The position numbers and the translations under genes were made by a program. Source: [Flexibacter] sp. ATCC 35208 (GTDB lineage: Bacteria > Bacteroidota > Bacteroidia > Chitinophagales > Chitinophagaceae). Taken from it: 64,000 nucleotides of DNA. Shown here piece by piece: positions 43,348 through 51,299 of the stretch (the stretch's first letter is position 1; each line of letters opens with the position of its first letter). The DNA lies in contig NZ_MTKN01000035.1 in the NCBI RefSeq assembly GCF_001975825.1, positions 1-64,000 of the forward strand, in the 5' to 3' direction. Below the pieces are notes generated by a model. It did not search any database, was not told the origin of the DNA, and saw only the letters and a program-made list of their open reading frames with translations.

Positions 43348-44187
43348 CTATAATACGCCTTCATGCAGCAATTCATGTAGTATCACTGCGGTTGCATTTC
43401 CATAATTATTTTCGCGGAACTGACCTACCCATCGTACACCTGTGATGGCATTGGTGAGGAATATCTCATCTGCATTCTCCAGGTCCGCTATTGACAGGGG
43501 CTTTTCTATCACTTTAAATGGGAGGTCCATATCTATTATGTGCTTACGCATCACACCACATACACAACCTTCATTCAATGGGGGGGTGATCAGTTTTTTA
43601 TCATCCACAATGAACAGGTTAGCAATAGTTGTATCAGCCACTCTGCCGTGTGCATTTAACAGGATCGTTTCATTCAAACGATGTTGTTTTCCATACATCG
43701 CTGCCATGATATAAGGCAAACAGTTATTTGACTTGATAGTAGCATATTTATCACAACTCTTACGCGCTTCCGAAAACACATCTATCACCAGGCCTTTATC
43801 ATTCAGTTCCATCACCTGCCGGTCCAGTTCCCAGCTTTGAATAATAAAATTAGGATGGTTATTCACAGGGTCATAAAGACCTCCATCCGATCTGAAAATA
43901 GTGAGCCTTACCCTGGCCAGGCGATTATGATTATTCCGGCTACAAAGCTCTGCTATGAGCCGGGTAAAATAAGTTCGGGTGAAATTGTGAGGGGCATCGA
44001 AATGTAGCAGGTGCAAACTGGCCATCAATCGTTCAAAATGCAGCTCAGAAAGCAGCACTTCTCCTCTTACGGCACGCATGGTCTCAAAACATCCGTCTCC
44101 ATACCGGAAAGACCGGTTGTCTGCCGTAAAAACGGGCTCAGACGCCGAAATAAACTTTCCATTATAACATGTATACACCTGTTGCAC
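43348..44187 (-). CDS. Class IV PLP aminotransferase, PabC/IlvE-like
   Basis: A 279-residue fold-type IV enzyme. It shows the RYGDGCFETMRA start, the PLP Lys in ATIKSNNCLP near residue 155 and the NANLF-like segment TTIANLFIVD near residue 190, then CGVMR and the DEIFLTNA loop. Within the family this could be aminodeoxychorismate lyase (PabC) or a branched-chain aminotransferase; the short length and the FETMR start favour PabC-like, but there is no pabA or pabB beside it. It is monocistronic. Confidence 0.82.
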   Translation of the reverse strand: MQQVYTCYNGKFISASEPVFTADNRSFRYGDGCFETMRAVRGEVLLSELHFERLMASLHLLHFDAPHNFTRTYFTRLIAELCSRNNHNRLARVRLTIFRSDGGLYDPVNNHPNFIIQSWELDRQVMELNDKGLVIDVFSEARKSCDKYATIKSNNCLPYIMAAMYGKQHRLNETILLNAHGRVADTTIANLFIVDDKKLITPPLNEGCVCGVMRKHIIDMDLPFKVIEKPLSIADLENADEIFLTNAITGVRWVGQFRENNYGNATAVILHELLHEGVL

Positions 44188-44857
44188 TTCGAACGCTTTT
44201 ATATATTAGAAAGGAACAGAAAGGTACGAAATATTCATGTCATGCAGGCATTAGCAACCGGGGCATTTAGGCACCTATTTTGGGGACCGCTGGCAACCGG
44301 AACACCATCATCTATTACTCCCAAATGTAGCAACCTGCACCTCATCCGGATCCTTCCTAAAATAGGTAGCGGTCATCCCGGCTCATGCCAGAACAACCGC
44401 TTTATACATAGGACAGGGGCTCTTCCCGGATTTTATCCCGGAATGTACGCCAGTCTATTTAAAAAAATTTAATTGCCCAATACGGAACCCTACAAATGCA
44501 TCTGCCTGGAATTACCTATCAAGGCTGTCAGGACACTGCCGCTACATGCAATGGTTCTGCCCGGAAACTTGTTCCTGCATTGAACTTTGTTAACCCACTA
44601 TAGTTGAGAGGAAGATAAAAACTGAATTTCCTTCCTTCATAACGTGGTGGCTCAGGTAAAACCTGTCAGATACCGGGATATTCAGAGATAACCCACTGTG
44701 AGACTCAATCTGCCGATATCGACTGTTAAAATTGACACAGTTTTAGTCATAGTAGTACTGTTGGATAAACAGGCAGGTTCAAAGACCTTTCAGGGCACAA
44801 TACATTACACCTAATTAATAAGTATAACATAGTTCCTGATCCTGTATATCAGCATAC

Positions 44858-44917
44858 TTAAGCCTCGTTGGCACAATAAATATTAGCGTGAAGTTGTTCA
44901 CTGACAATCCGATGCAT
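44858..44917 (-). other. 19-codon mini-ORF with strong Shine-Dalgarno
   Basis: GGAGGT stands five bases before an ATG that opens 19 codons (MHRIVSEQLHANIYCANEA) and a TAA. Strong Shine-Dalgarno sequences are rare in this phylum, so the match is notable, but so short a frame can occur by chance. No family recognised. Confidence 0.2.
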
Positions 44918-45132
44918 GTAGCACCTCCAATTAATTTATTTTGGTATCCCTGAAATTTTGTTCTGGCAAAATGGCCCCGTCGAAATGCTCTTTAATTGAT
45001 CTTAGTTACGCTGCTGATGATGGACTCTCTCCTCTATCAGAGTTGACAAAGCAAAGATGGTATTTTTAATTTATTATACAATAGCAAGTTGTGGGTATTG
45101 CAAATTTAAAAGAGAATGCTTATCTAAAGCAG

Positions 45133-45240
45133 AGGCTGACCAAAAAGCAAAATGAAGGTCCTGTCAATTGCTTAAACGATGACAGGGCTCCATCAGGTAC
45201 CCGAATAAAATGAGGCTGACCATTACTTTTTGGTCAGCCT
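45133..45240. repeat. Nested, competing inverted repeats (terminator of the CoA-transferase operon)
   Basis: CTTTTTGGTCAGCCT at 45226-45240 can pair with the nearby AGGCTGACCA (45213-45222, 10 bp) or with the distant AGGCTGACCAAAAAG (45133-45147, 15 bp). Between them lies a third hairpin CCTGTCA / TGACAGG (45160-45186). The near pair begins 4 nt past the scoB stop on the minus strand and is followed by a weak T-tract, so it is the likely terminator. Confidence 0.6.
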
Positions 45241-45243
45241 TTG

Positions 45244-45900
45244 TTATAATTTCATTTCAGGTATTTCACCACTCACGATCAAACGCCCTGCTGTCTTAGC
45301 TTTGATCTCATCGACACTCACCCCCGGCGCTCGTTCAAGTAATCGAAATCCTTCAGGTGTTACATCTAACACAGCTAGTTCTGTCACTACTTTTTTCACA
45401 CAGGATACGCCTGTTAATGGCAGTGTACACTGTGGTAATAACTTACTTTCTCCTTTCGGATTTGTATGCATCATGGCAACAATAATATTTCTAGCTGAAG
45501 CGACAAGATCCATTGCCCCTCCCATTCCTTTCACCATCTTACCCGGTATTTTCCAGTTGGCAATATCTCCCGTATCAGATACTTCCATCGCACCTAATAC
45601 AGTCAGATCAACTTTACCCGCTCTGATCATACCAAAGCTTTCTGCACTGTCAAAGAAACACCCCCCAGGTAATACAGTCACAGTTTCTTTTCCTGCATTG
45701 ATCAGGTCTGCATCCATATCTGCTTCTTCAGGATAAGGGCCCATACCTAACATACCATTCTCTGATTGCAGCATGATAGCCACGCCATCAGGAATAAAAT
45801 TAGCAACCAGTGTAGGAATGCCGATACCGAGGTTCACATACATGCCATCGCGCAGTTCCTGCGCTATTCTTTTAGCGATACTATATTTATCTAAAGACAT
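45244..45900 (-). CDS. scoB: 3-oxoacid CoA-transferase subunit B
   Basis: The 218-residue beta subunit of a succinyl-CoA:3-ketoacid-type CoA transferase, which activates acetoacetate or related acids by moving CoA. The active-site Glu lies in QSENGMLGMG near residue 47, preceded by VNLGIGIPTLV, and GGAMDLV appears near residue 130. It lies 10 nt after subunit A. Whether it works on acetoacetate or another oxoacid is not fixed by sequence. Confidence 0.92.
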   Translation of the reverse strand: MSLDKYSIAKRIAQELRDGMYVNLGIGIPTLVANFIPDGVAIMLQSENGMLGMGPYPEEADMDADLINAGKETVTVLPGGCFFDSAESFGMIRAGKVDLTVLGAMEVSDTGDIANWKIPGKMVKGMGGAMDLVASARNIIVAMMHTNPKGESKLLPQCTLPLTGVSCVKKVVTELAVLDVTPEGFRLLERAPGVSVDEIKAKTAGRLIVSGEIPEMKL

Positions 45901-45910
45901 ACATTACAAT

Positions 45911-46603
45911 TTAAATCTTAACAGTTTTGCGTTCGATACGTTTTTCGTAACCAGTGCCCTGGAAGATGCGGTGTACATATATACCCGGTACATGTATCTG
46001 GTCAGGGTCCAGTTCTCCGGGTTGTACCAGGTGCTCTACTTCCGCAATTGTAATGTTGCCTGCTTTCGCCATTGAAGTGCTGAAATTTCTCGTCGTTTTT
46101 CTGAATACCAGGTTGCCCATGGTATCGCCTTTCCAGGCTTTCACCATTGCGAAATCCGCATGCAGCGCCATTTCCATCAGGTATTGTTTACCATTGAATT
46201 CGCGCACCTCTTTGCCTATCGCAACCTCTGTACCGTAACCGGCAGGCGTAAAAAAAGCAGGAATGCCCATTCCTGCCATCTGAATACGGGTTGCGAGTGT
46301 ACCCTGTGGAATCAGTTCTACTTCCAGCTCTCCGGACAACAGCTGTCTTTCAAACTCCGCATTTTCGCCTACATAAGAGGCCATCATCCTTTTGATCTGT
46401 CTTGTTTTTAAGAGCAAGCCCAATCCGAAGTTGTCTACGCCTGCATTATTAGAAATACAGGTAAGATCCTGAATACCTTTGCGTACCAGTGCCGTAATGC
46501 AGTTTTCGGGGATGCCGCACAGCCCGAAACCGCCCAGCATCAGCGTAGTTCCATCGTGGATGTCATGCAGTGCTTCATCAGCATTTGCTACAACTTTGTT
46601 CAT
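45911..46603 (-). CDS. scoA: 3-oxoacid CoA-transferase subunit A
   Basis: The 230-residue alpha subunit. It has the CoA-binding glycine loop in MLGGFGLCGIPENCI near residue 25, SNNAGVDNFGLGLLL near residue 55, and a GYGTEVAIGKEVREFNGK stretch near residue 130. I choose ATG 46603 (MNKVVANADEAL) because the 12 residues upstream in the open frame do not match the family. It is directly followed by subunit B, and the pair makes the heteromeric enzyme. Confidence 0.93.
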   Translation of the reverse strand: MNKVVANADEALHDIHDGTTLMLGGFGLCGIPENCITALVRKGIQDLTCISNNAGVDNFGLGLLLKTRQIKRMMASYVGENAEFERQLLSGELEVELIPQGTLATRIQMAGMGIPAFFTPAGYGTEVAIGKEVREFNGKQYLMEMALHADFAMVKAWKGDTMGNLVFRKTTRNFSTSMAKAGNITIAEVEHLVQPGELDPDQIHVPGIYVHRIFQGTGYEKRIERKTVKI

Positions 46604-46641
46604 GTTTTGGTGTTTTGAAAATTTTGGGGGCCGGAACAATG

Positions 46642-47295
46642 TTACTGCTTCGGCTTGAAATCAGGTTTATGTTGCCCTGGTAACCCTTCCCTTGGTAACG
46701 ACTTAACGCTTCCAGGCAGTGATTTCCCGTGCATCACACCAGATCCCATTGGCACTGGGCCATTTGGCTTTGGCCTGGGAGGTGCCGGCTTTGGAGGCGT
46801 AGGCACTGGTGGATGCGCTGTAGGCAAGTTCAATTGCTTGAGAAAAGGAGTCGGCAAACCGTTCTTTTTTGAAGTTAGAACATATTGACCAAACGGTAAT
46901 TCGGCAAATGGATTTTCCAGGTATGCCTTTATACGTGTCTCCTGGTCCAGGTTTTCCCTGTCGGCAGTTGCTGCCTCCATCATCATATCATACACTTCCT
47001 TCAGTCTGTCAGGGTGACTTTCGTACCAATCATAGCTCTTCTGAAACTGCGCCTGGGTCAGGTGGTGCAGGTCCAGGATCTGCTTATAATATAGCTTTAC
47101 CCTGTACCTGCGTACAGAATCAGGCATCGGAGTTCGTGGATCTTCATTATTAGTACTGAATGCATCTGCCATCGTCATGTCCAGCAGTACATCCCTCATT
47201 TCTTCCTTTTGCATTACACCTTCCGGCACTTTGCCAGCCTGTCCGCATGCCATTAATACTAAAACAAAGAAAACAAATACGATTCTATATTGCAT
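46642..47295 (-). CDS. DUF4296-type lipoprotein with proline-rich tail
   Basis: A 217-residue lipoprotein (lipobox LVLMAC). Residues about 25-120 match the DUF4296 pattern, with KEEMRDVLLDMTMADAF and YKQILDLHHLTQAQFQKSYDWY. The C-terminal 55 residues are rich in Pro, Lys and Gly (for example PPVPTPPKPAPPRPKP), probably a flexible extension. Function unknown. DUF4296 genes are common in Bacteroidota near envelope-biogenesis genes. Here it follows porD by 27 nt. Confidence 0.75.
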   Translation of the reverse strand: MQYRIVFVFFVLVLMACGQAGKVPEGVMQKEEMRDVLLDMTMADAFSTNNEDPRTPMPDSVRRYRVKLYYKQILDLHHLTQAQFQKSYDWYESHPDRLKEVYDMMMEAATADRENLDQETRIKAYLENPFAELPFGQYVLTSKKNGLPTPFLKQLNLPTAHPPVPTPPKPAPPRPKPNGPVPMGSGVMHGKSLPGSVKSLPREGLPGQHKPDFKPKQ

Positions 47296-47322
47296 AAATA
47301 CTATTCCGTTATTAGCGCAAAG

Positions 47323-48252
47323 CTATTTCATCTGTTGATATTTCACAGCATTCGTTACATCCATTTGGGACAATAACTGTACCGCACGTGATTTTTCCTG
47401 TGGCGGTGCCTTTGAAAATATCTTTTGCAGCTCATCAGATTTAGAAGTAAAAAATACCGCCATCAGCATAGAGTTAGGTATATCCTGGTAGATGGCGTAC
47501 ATCATATTCAAACAGTTCAGGATCGCTCCCCTGCCCTTGTTCATGTCATCATACATCACATCCAGCCCCTGGCGGTGATATTGGTACATCACATCGTGAA
47601 AACGGGCAAACTTCACATTCAGCAGGTTGTCCTGCAGCCAATAACGGTTGCGGTTGCCTTCAAATGGTTTCCAGCCGGATACATCCTTACCGTCAGGTGC
47701 GTTGTTCACAATGTTCAGGGCTTTTTTGAAAAAGTCGTCTCCACCACGGGGAGAGAAACTATCTGCATCCAGTCCCAGAATGATATACGCATAATAAGCC
47801 ATAACAGCAGTAAGGTTGCTGGCGACCGGATCATTGCCGGATACCCTGTTGTCACTGAACTCCAATGGCTGAAACTCTACATAGCGAAACACGATGTTGT
47901 TGTCCTGCATGTTCAGCAGACTGCTCACATATCCTGCGTTGTACACAGGGCGGGTAGCCTGCACCGTCAAAGTCGCTTTGTAAGTATTGCTTCCCTGGTC
48001 GCCTGTTACATTCAGCAGGAAATTGCATTCTATGCGTTCAGAAGGTGTATAGACATCATCACCCCAGCGGCGACCATTCAGGAATTCCATCAGGCTTTTC
48101 TGCAGGGTGGTGAATACTTTCTTGTCAGTACCAGTGATCTGGTTGGCGTTAACAGTGACATTCACTCTCAGTTCCTGGGCCATGAGGCCGGAACCAAAGA
48201 GCAGGAATAACACTAAGCAGGTGAGGACTTTCAACTGTGGAGTATGTTGCAT
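47323..48252 (-). CDS. porD: PorD/DUF4835-family envelope protein of the type IX secretion system
   Basis: A 309-residue exported protein with a signal peptide ending GLMAQ. The body matches the DUF4835 family, called PorD in the type IX system: VNANQITGTDKKVF near residue 35, GDDVYTPSERIECNF near residue 70, YYAYIILGLDADSFSPRGGD near residue 150 and LPNSM-like NSMLMAVFF near residue 265. Its exact role is not established even in Porphyromonas. The neighbours bamD-rpoZ-coaBC-porD keep the order seen widely in Bacteroidota; recN, which often follows, is absent here. Confidence 0.85.
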   Translation of the reverse strand: MQHTPQLKVLTCLVLFLLFGSGLMAQELRVNVTVNANQITGTDKKVFTTLQKSLMEFLNGRRWGDDVYTPSERIECNFLLNVTGDQGSNTYKATLTVQATRPVYNAGYVSSLLNMQDNNIVFRYVEFQPLEFSDNRVSGNDPVASNLTAVMAYYAYIILGLDADSFSPRGGDDFFKKALNIVNNAPDGKDVSGWKPFEGNRNRYWLQDNLLNVKFARFHDVMYQYHRQGLDVMYDDMNKGRGAILNCLNMMYAIYQDIPNSMLMAVFFTSKSDELQKIFSKAPPQEKSRAVQLLSQMDVTNAVKYQQMK

Positions 48253-48276
48253 GTTATCATACGATTATAGAGACTA

Positions 48277-49479
48277 TCATTGCAGTCCGATCATGGCAGT
48301 AATGGCCTTCACAATATCCTCCGCTACTTCCTGCTTGGATTTGAGCGGTAATTCGGTTGCGGTGCCCTGCCTGTCAAACAGCGTTACTTTATTAGTATCA
48401 TGATTGAAACCGGCGCCTGCATCATTGAGGGAATTCATCACGACGAGGTCCAGGTTTTTCTCATGCAGTTTTTTCAGTGCATATTCCTTTTCGTTGTTGG
48501 TTTCCAGCGAGAAGCCTACAAGTACCTGACCGGCAGGTCGCTGCCCACCCAGGGTACGCAGAATGTCGGTAGTCTTTTCCAGTTCCAGGGTCATTTCGTC
48601 GCCGGCGCCTTTCTTGATCTTAATGTCGGCTACCTGTTTAGGACGATAGTCTGCTACAGCGGCGGCCATTACGACGATATTACTGTTGGCAAAATGGTTT
48701 GCACTGCTATTGAACATATCCGCTGCCGTCACGACCCTGAGTGTATGCACACCCGGATGTTTGGGGGACAGGTGGGTAGGTCCCAGCACCAAAGTTACGG
48801 CTGCTCCCGCAGCTGCCAGCGCATCGGCAATGGCGATTCCCATTTTACCACTGGAATGGTTACTGATATAACGAACAGGGTCCAGTGGTTCTTGTGTAGG
48901 CCCTGCAGTTACCAGTGCTTTTTTCCCTTTCAGGGGTTGATGGGCGCTAAAATATTGTTGCAGGAAGGCGATAATATGTTCAGGTTCAGCCATTCTTCCT
49001 TCGCCAAAGAGGCCACTGGCCAGCTCTCCCTTTTCAACCGGCAGTTGCTGGTGACCGTAAGAAAGCAGTTTTCCCACATTGGCACGGGTGGCAGGATGGT
49101 GCCACATATCTTCGTCCATGGCAGGTGCAAAAAGTACAGGACAGGTGGCCGAGAGGTAGGTGGCCATCAGGAGGTTATCACAGAACCCTGTAGCCATCTT
49201 GGCCAGGGTATTGGCCGAAGCGGGGGCTATGAGCATCACGTCGGCCCAGCGGCCCAGCATGACGTGGTTGTTCCAGCTTGAGTTATCACTGATGGTCACA
49301 GGCACCTCATTTTTCGATAAGGTCGCCAATGTGAGCGGGGTGATAAAATCACAGGCAGATGGTGTCATCACCACCTTTACTTCAGCTCCTTCCTTTACCA
49401 GCAACCGCACGATGGTAGCAGCTTTGTAAGCGGCTATACTTGCGGACACACCCAGTAGTATTTTTTTTCCTTGCAACAT
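48277..49479 (-). CDS. coaBC: Bifunctional phosphopantothenoylcysteine decarboxylase / phosphopantothenate-cysteine ligase
   Basis: CoaBC performs two consecutive steps of coenzyme A synthesis. The 400-residue protein has an N-terminal flavin-dependent CoaC domain (about 1-180) with LLGVSASIAAYKA, APASANTLAKMATG and PAMDEDMW, and a C-terminal CoaB domain (about 185-400) with TAGPTQEPLDPVRYISNHSSGKMG, shown here in parts, and the FSLETNNE motif. It lies 81 nt after rpoZ behind a hairpin with a T-run, so it can be expressed separately from the bamD-rpoZ transcript. Confidence 0.95.
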   Translation of the reverse strand: MLQGKKILLGVSASIAAYKAATIVRLLVKEGAEVKVVMTPSACDFITPLTLATLSKNEVPVTISDNSSWNNHVMLGRWADVMLIAPASANTLAKMATGFCDNLLMATYLSATCPVLFAPAMDEDMWHHPATRANVGKLLSYGHQQLPVEKGELASGLFGEGRMAEPEHIIAFLQQYFSAHQPLKGKKALVTAGPTQEPLDPVRYISNHSSGKMGIAIADALAAAGAAVTLVLGPTHLSPKHPGVHTLRVVTAADMFNSSANHFANSNIVVMAAAVADYRPKQVADIKIKKGAGDEMTLELEKTTDILRTLGGQRPAGQVLVGFSLETNNEKEYALKKLHEKNLDLVVMNSLNDAGAGFNHDTNKVTLFDRQGTATELPLKSKQEVAEDIVKAITAMIGLQ

Positions 49480-49497
49480 GTAGCGTATACCAATTAT

Positions 49498-49529
49498 AAA
49501 AAAGGCGACAGAAATAGATTTCTGCCGCC
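49498..49529 (-). terminator. Intrinsic terminator between rpoZ and coaBC
   Basis: On the minus strand GGCGGCAGAAAT and ATTTCTGTCGCC pair with one mismatch and a two-base loop, followed by six Ts. It sits 31 nt after the rpoZ stop and would end or attenuate the bamD-rpoZ transcript. Confidence 0.78.
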
Positions 49530-49560
49530 ATGAAGGTAGATATTTTTTCAGTACACGCGA

Positions 49561-49902
49561 TTAGCTGTACAGGTCATCATCATTTCTTCTGAAGTAGATC
49601 TTGTCTTCCAGGAATTCCATGGTAGCCTGGATAGCAGGGTTTGCCATCCTCTCATAGAAACGGGAGATTTCGATCTGTTCTTTATTCTCATGCACTTCCT
49701 CCAGGTTGTCTGTATGACTTGCAAATTCTTCCAGTTTAGAGTGCAGCTCTTCCTTCACAGATATGTTGATCTGATTGGCGCGTTTAGCGATTACTGCAAT
49801 GGATTCATACAGGTTGCCAGTTTTGCCTTTGATCTCGGTAGTATTTTTAGTTTCTACCATTGGATTAAGACTGCTGGTAAGACCTCTTTTTATTTTGCTC
49901 AT
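49561..49902 (-). CDS. rpoZ: RNA polymerase omega-like subunit
   Basis: A 113-residue protein of the Bacteroidota omega/Rpb6-like family. It has the helix GNLYESIAVIAKRANQINI near residue 30, which is where omega contacts beta prime, and an acidic C-terminal region. It is between bamD (15 nt upstream) and coaBC, the usual order in the phylum. It is less similar to E. coli omega than most, but context makes the call good. Confidence 0.85.
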   Translation of the reverse strand: MSKIKRGLTSSLNPMVETKNTTEIKGKTGNLYESIAVIAKRANQINISVKEELHSKLEEFASHTDNLEEVHENKEQIEISRFYERMANPAIQATMEFLEDKIYFRRNDDDLYS

Positions 49903-49917
49903 TCTCCAGAGAATTAA

Positions 49918-50829
49918 TTATTGATTATTAATATTGTTAAGGGTATTGTTTGTTTCCTTCGCATTTTTGGTTGCTTTCGCTTTCTTCCTTTCCTGTTTCT
50001 TACTAACCGGTGCGTTCAGATTATCTATATCCTTGATATTGCTTTGTGCTAAGGTATACCATTTTTCGGCATCTGGCTTCAGATGGCTAGAAGAATAATG
50101 GTCGGCGAAGTCCAGGTACTCAGCTACCACGTCTTCGTAGCGCTCTTTCTGCTTATCCCAGATGCTGTGTTCGGCATACTTGAAATAAGCTTTGATAGCC
50201 ATGTACTTATATCCATCGCTCTTGTCGGAATCAGGATAGTTGCGCATCAGACTTTTGAAACTGATAGCGGCAGCTTTATAATAACCCAGGTTGTAGTACA
50301 ATTCTGCGTTATTATATTCTTTCCTTTCCAGTTTCTGACGGCACAGCTCGATCACCAGGTTACCTTCAGCCACCTTGTCGGAGGTTGGATAGTTGTTGAT
50401 AAAGGTCTGCATGGCAGAAATGGCCTTGATGGTATTCGCCTGGTCCAGTGGAATTTTTGGAGATTGCTTGTAGTAGCAATAAGCCTGCATATAATCCATC
50501 TCTACTGCTCTTGGACTGTTAGGGAAGTTGTCAAGGTAGTTTTTAAAGTAAAACCCTGCCTGAACATAATCCTTTAGTTTATAAGAGCAATAGCAATAGT
50601 TGTAATAAATCGGCTCATATTTCTCCGTTCCCTTGTAAACCTGGAACAGGGATTCATACAGGGACTGCGCGGTCATGTACTTCTTTTTCTCGTACATTTT
50701 GTTCGCGTAAGCCAGTTTGGCTTCGTAATCCTTGCTTTTTTCGATCTTGCGCAGCTCCATATTACAGGACGATGCGAAAACAATTACTAAGAGACTGATA
50801 AAAAAAGAAAATTTCTGCATTTTCCGCAT
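49918..50829 (-). CDS. bamD: Outer membrane protein assembly factor BamD
   Basis: BamD is a lipoprotein of the BAM complex that inserts beta-barrel proteins into the outer membrane. The 303-residue protein has a lipoprotein signal peptide with lipobox FASSC, then TPR repeats through about residue 260 (YEKKKYMTAQSLYESLF, then AGFYFKNYLDNFP and so on) and a Lys/Asn-rich tail. The start is ATG 50829 (MRKMQK) or three codons later at 50820; longer frames contain the promoter. The barrels of SprA and the TonB receptor in this window would be its clients. Confidence 0.92.
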   Translation of the reverse strand: MRKMQKFSFFISLLVIVFASSCNMELRKIEKSKDYEAKLAYANKMYEKKKYMTAQSLYESLFQVYKGTEKYEPIYYNYCYCSYKLKDYVQAGFYFKNYLDNFPNSPRAVEMDYMQAYCYYKQSPKIPLDQANTIKAISAMQTFINNYPTSDKVAEGNLVIELCRQKLERKEYNNAELYYNLGYYKAAAISFKSLMRNYPDSDKSDGYKYMAIKAYFKYAEHSIWDKQKERYEDVVAEYLDFADHYSSSHLKPDAEKWYTLAQSNIKDIDNLNAPVSKKQERKKAKATKNAKETNNTLNNINNQ

Positions 50830-50837
50830 AAAGAGGG

Positions 50838-50845
50838 CAAAGTTA
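50838..50845 (-). promoter_or_regulatory. bamD operon promoter
   Basis: On the minus strand TAACTTTG is a perfect -7 box. Eight bases separate it from the ATG at 50829, so the transcript would start at or just before it. Confidence 0.55.
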
Positions 50846-50947
50846 AGAATTAAATGTAAATGTAAGATAGGGTAGCAAATACAGCTGTTAAAATTTTGCA
50901 AAAACACATTTTCCCACCAAAAAGATTTTTTGACGGGTATAAGGTCT

Positions 50948-51035
50948 GTTCGAGTGCTGTTCGAGTGCTGTTCGAGTGTTGTTCGAGTGTTGTTCGACGC
51001 TTCTTCGACGCTTCTTCGATGCTTGTTCGACTAAA
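50948..51035. repeat. Eight-copy 11-bp tandem repeat with TTCGA core
   Basis: TTCGA recurs at 50949, 50960, 50971, 50982, 50993, 51004, 51015 and 51026, exactly every 11 bp. The core never varies; the six bases between cores change in pairs along the array (GTGCTG, then GTGTTG, then CGCTTC, then TGCTTG). An 11-bp step is about one helical turn, so all cores face one side of the DNA. It lies in the divergent bamD-mraZ region, about 265 bp before the mraZ start. Confidence 0.9.
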
Positions 51036-51099
51036 GCAGAAAATGTCAACAAAAAATAATAAACATTACTAACCAGCGAATTAACACACTTACTAACAT

Positions 51100-51212
51100 G
51101 TATTCACATACTTTTCACATATTATCAACATACATTCCCACAGAATAAACACAAGCTCATCAATAAACCATTCAAAACCCCATTATTATAGGCGGATAAA
51201 TACTGTGGAAAA
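51100..51212. other. AT-rich stretch with DnaA-box-like 9-mers
   Basis: TTTTCCACA (minus strand, 51204-51212) fits the relaxed DnaA-box pattern TTWTNCACA, and TTATCAACA (51122-51130), GTATTCACA (51100-51108) and CTTTTCACA (51111-51119) each miss it by one base. AT-rich DNA gives such matches often. Between 51036 and 51240 I see no gene. Confidence 0.3.
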
Positions 51213-51240
51213 AATTTATAATTCATTTTTTCGTTAGAGA

Positions 51241-51266
51241 GTGGGAAAAAGTGTTATTTTGTGTTA
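51241..51266 (+). promoter_or_regulatory. MraZ-type operator (three hexamers, 10-bp period)
   Basis: GTGGGA, GTGTTA and GTGTTA stand in direct order, each separated by four bases, giving TGnnA cores every 10 bp. MraZ of other bacteria binds direct TGGGN repeats with 5-nt spacers in front of its own gene. The array ends 33 nt before the mraZ ATG. Confidence 0.65.
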
Positions 51267-51299
51267 GAAAATGGAATTCAAGGACTTTCGCCCCCAAGT

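Larger units (their letters stand above)
44188..45243. other. Gene-poor intergenic region of about 1 kb
   Basis: No frame here has a convincing start, motif or codon pattern. The longest, ATG 44242 to about 44472 on the plus strand, continues a frame antisense to the aminotransferase and looks like a shadow. On the minus strand a 19-codon mini-ORF at 44858-44917 follows a strong GGAGGT. Near the right end are nested inverted repeats (45133-45240). The base composition is mixed, and the region may hold a decayed gene, but nothing identifies one. Confidence 0.5.

Noticed and set aside
44011..44472. Plus-strand open frame reaching into the 1-kb gap
   Set aside because: It begins antisense to the aminotransferase; the tail after 44188 has an internal ATG (44242) but no promoter, motif or typical codon use.
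50948..51035. CRISPR array
   Set aside because: The units are 11 bp with 5-bp cores, far too short for CRISPR repeats and spacers, and no cas gene is near.
51261..51299. GTG start of mraZ
   Set aside because: It would place the last operator hexamer in the coding region and add 13 residues before the conserved start.
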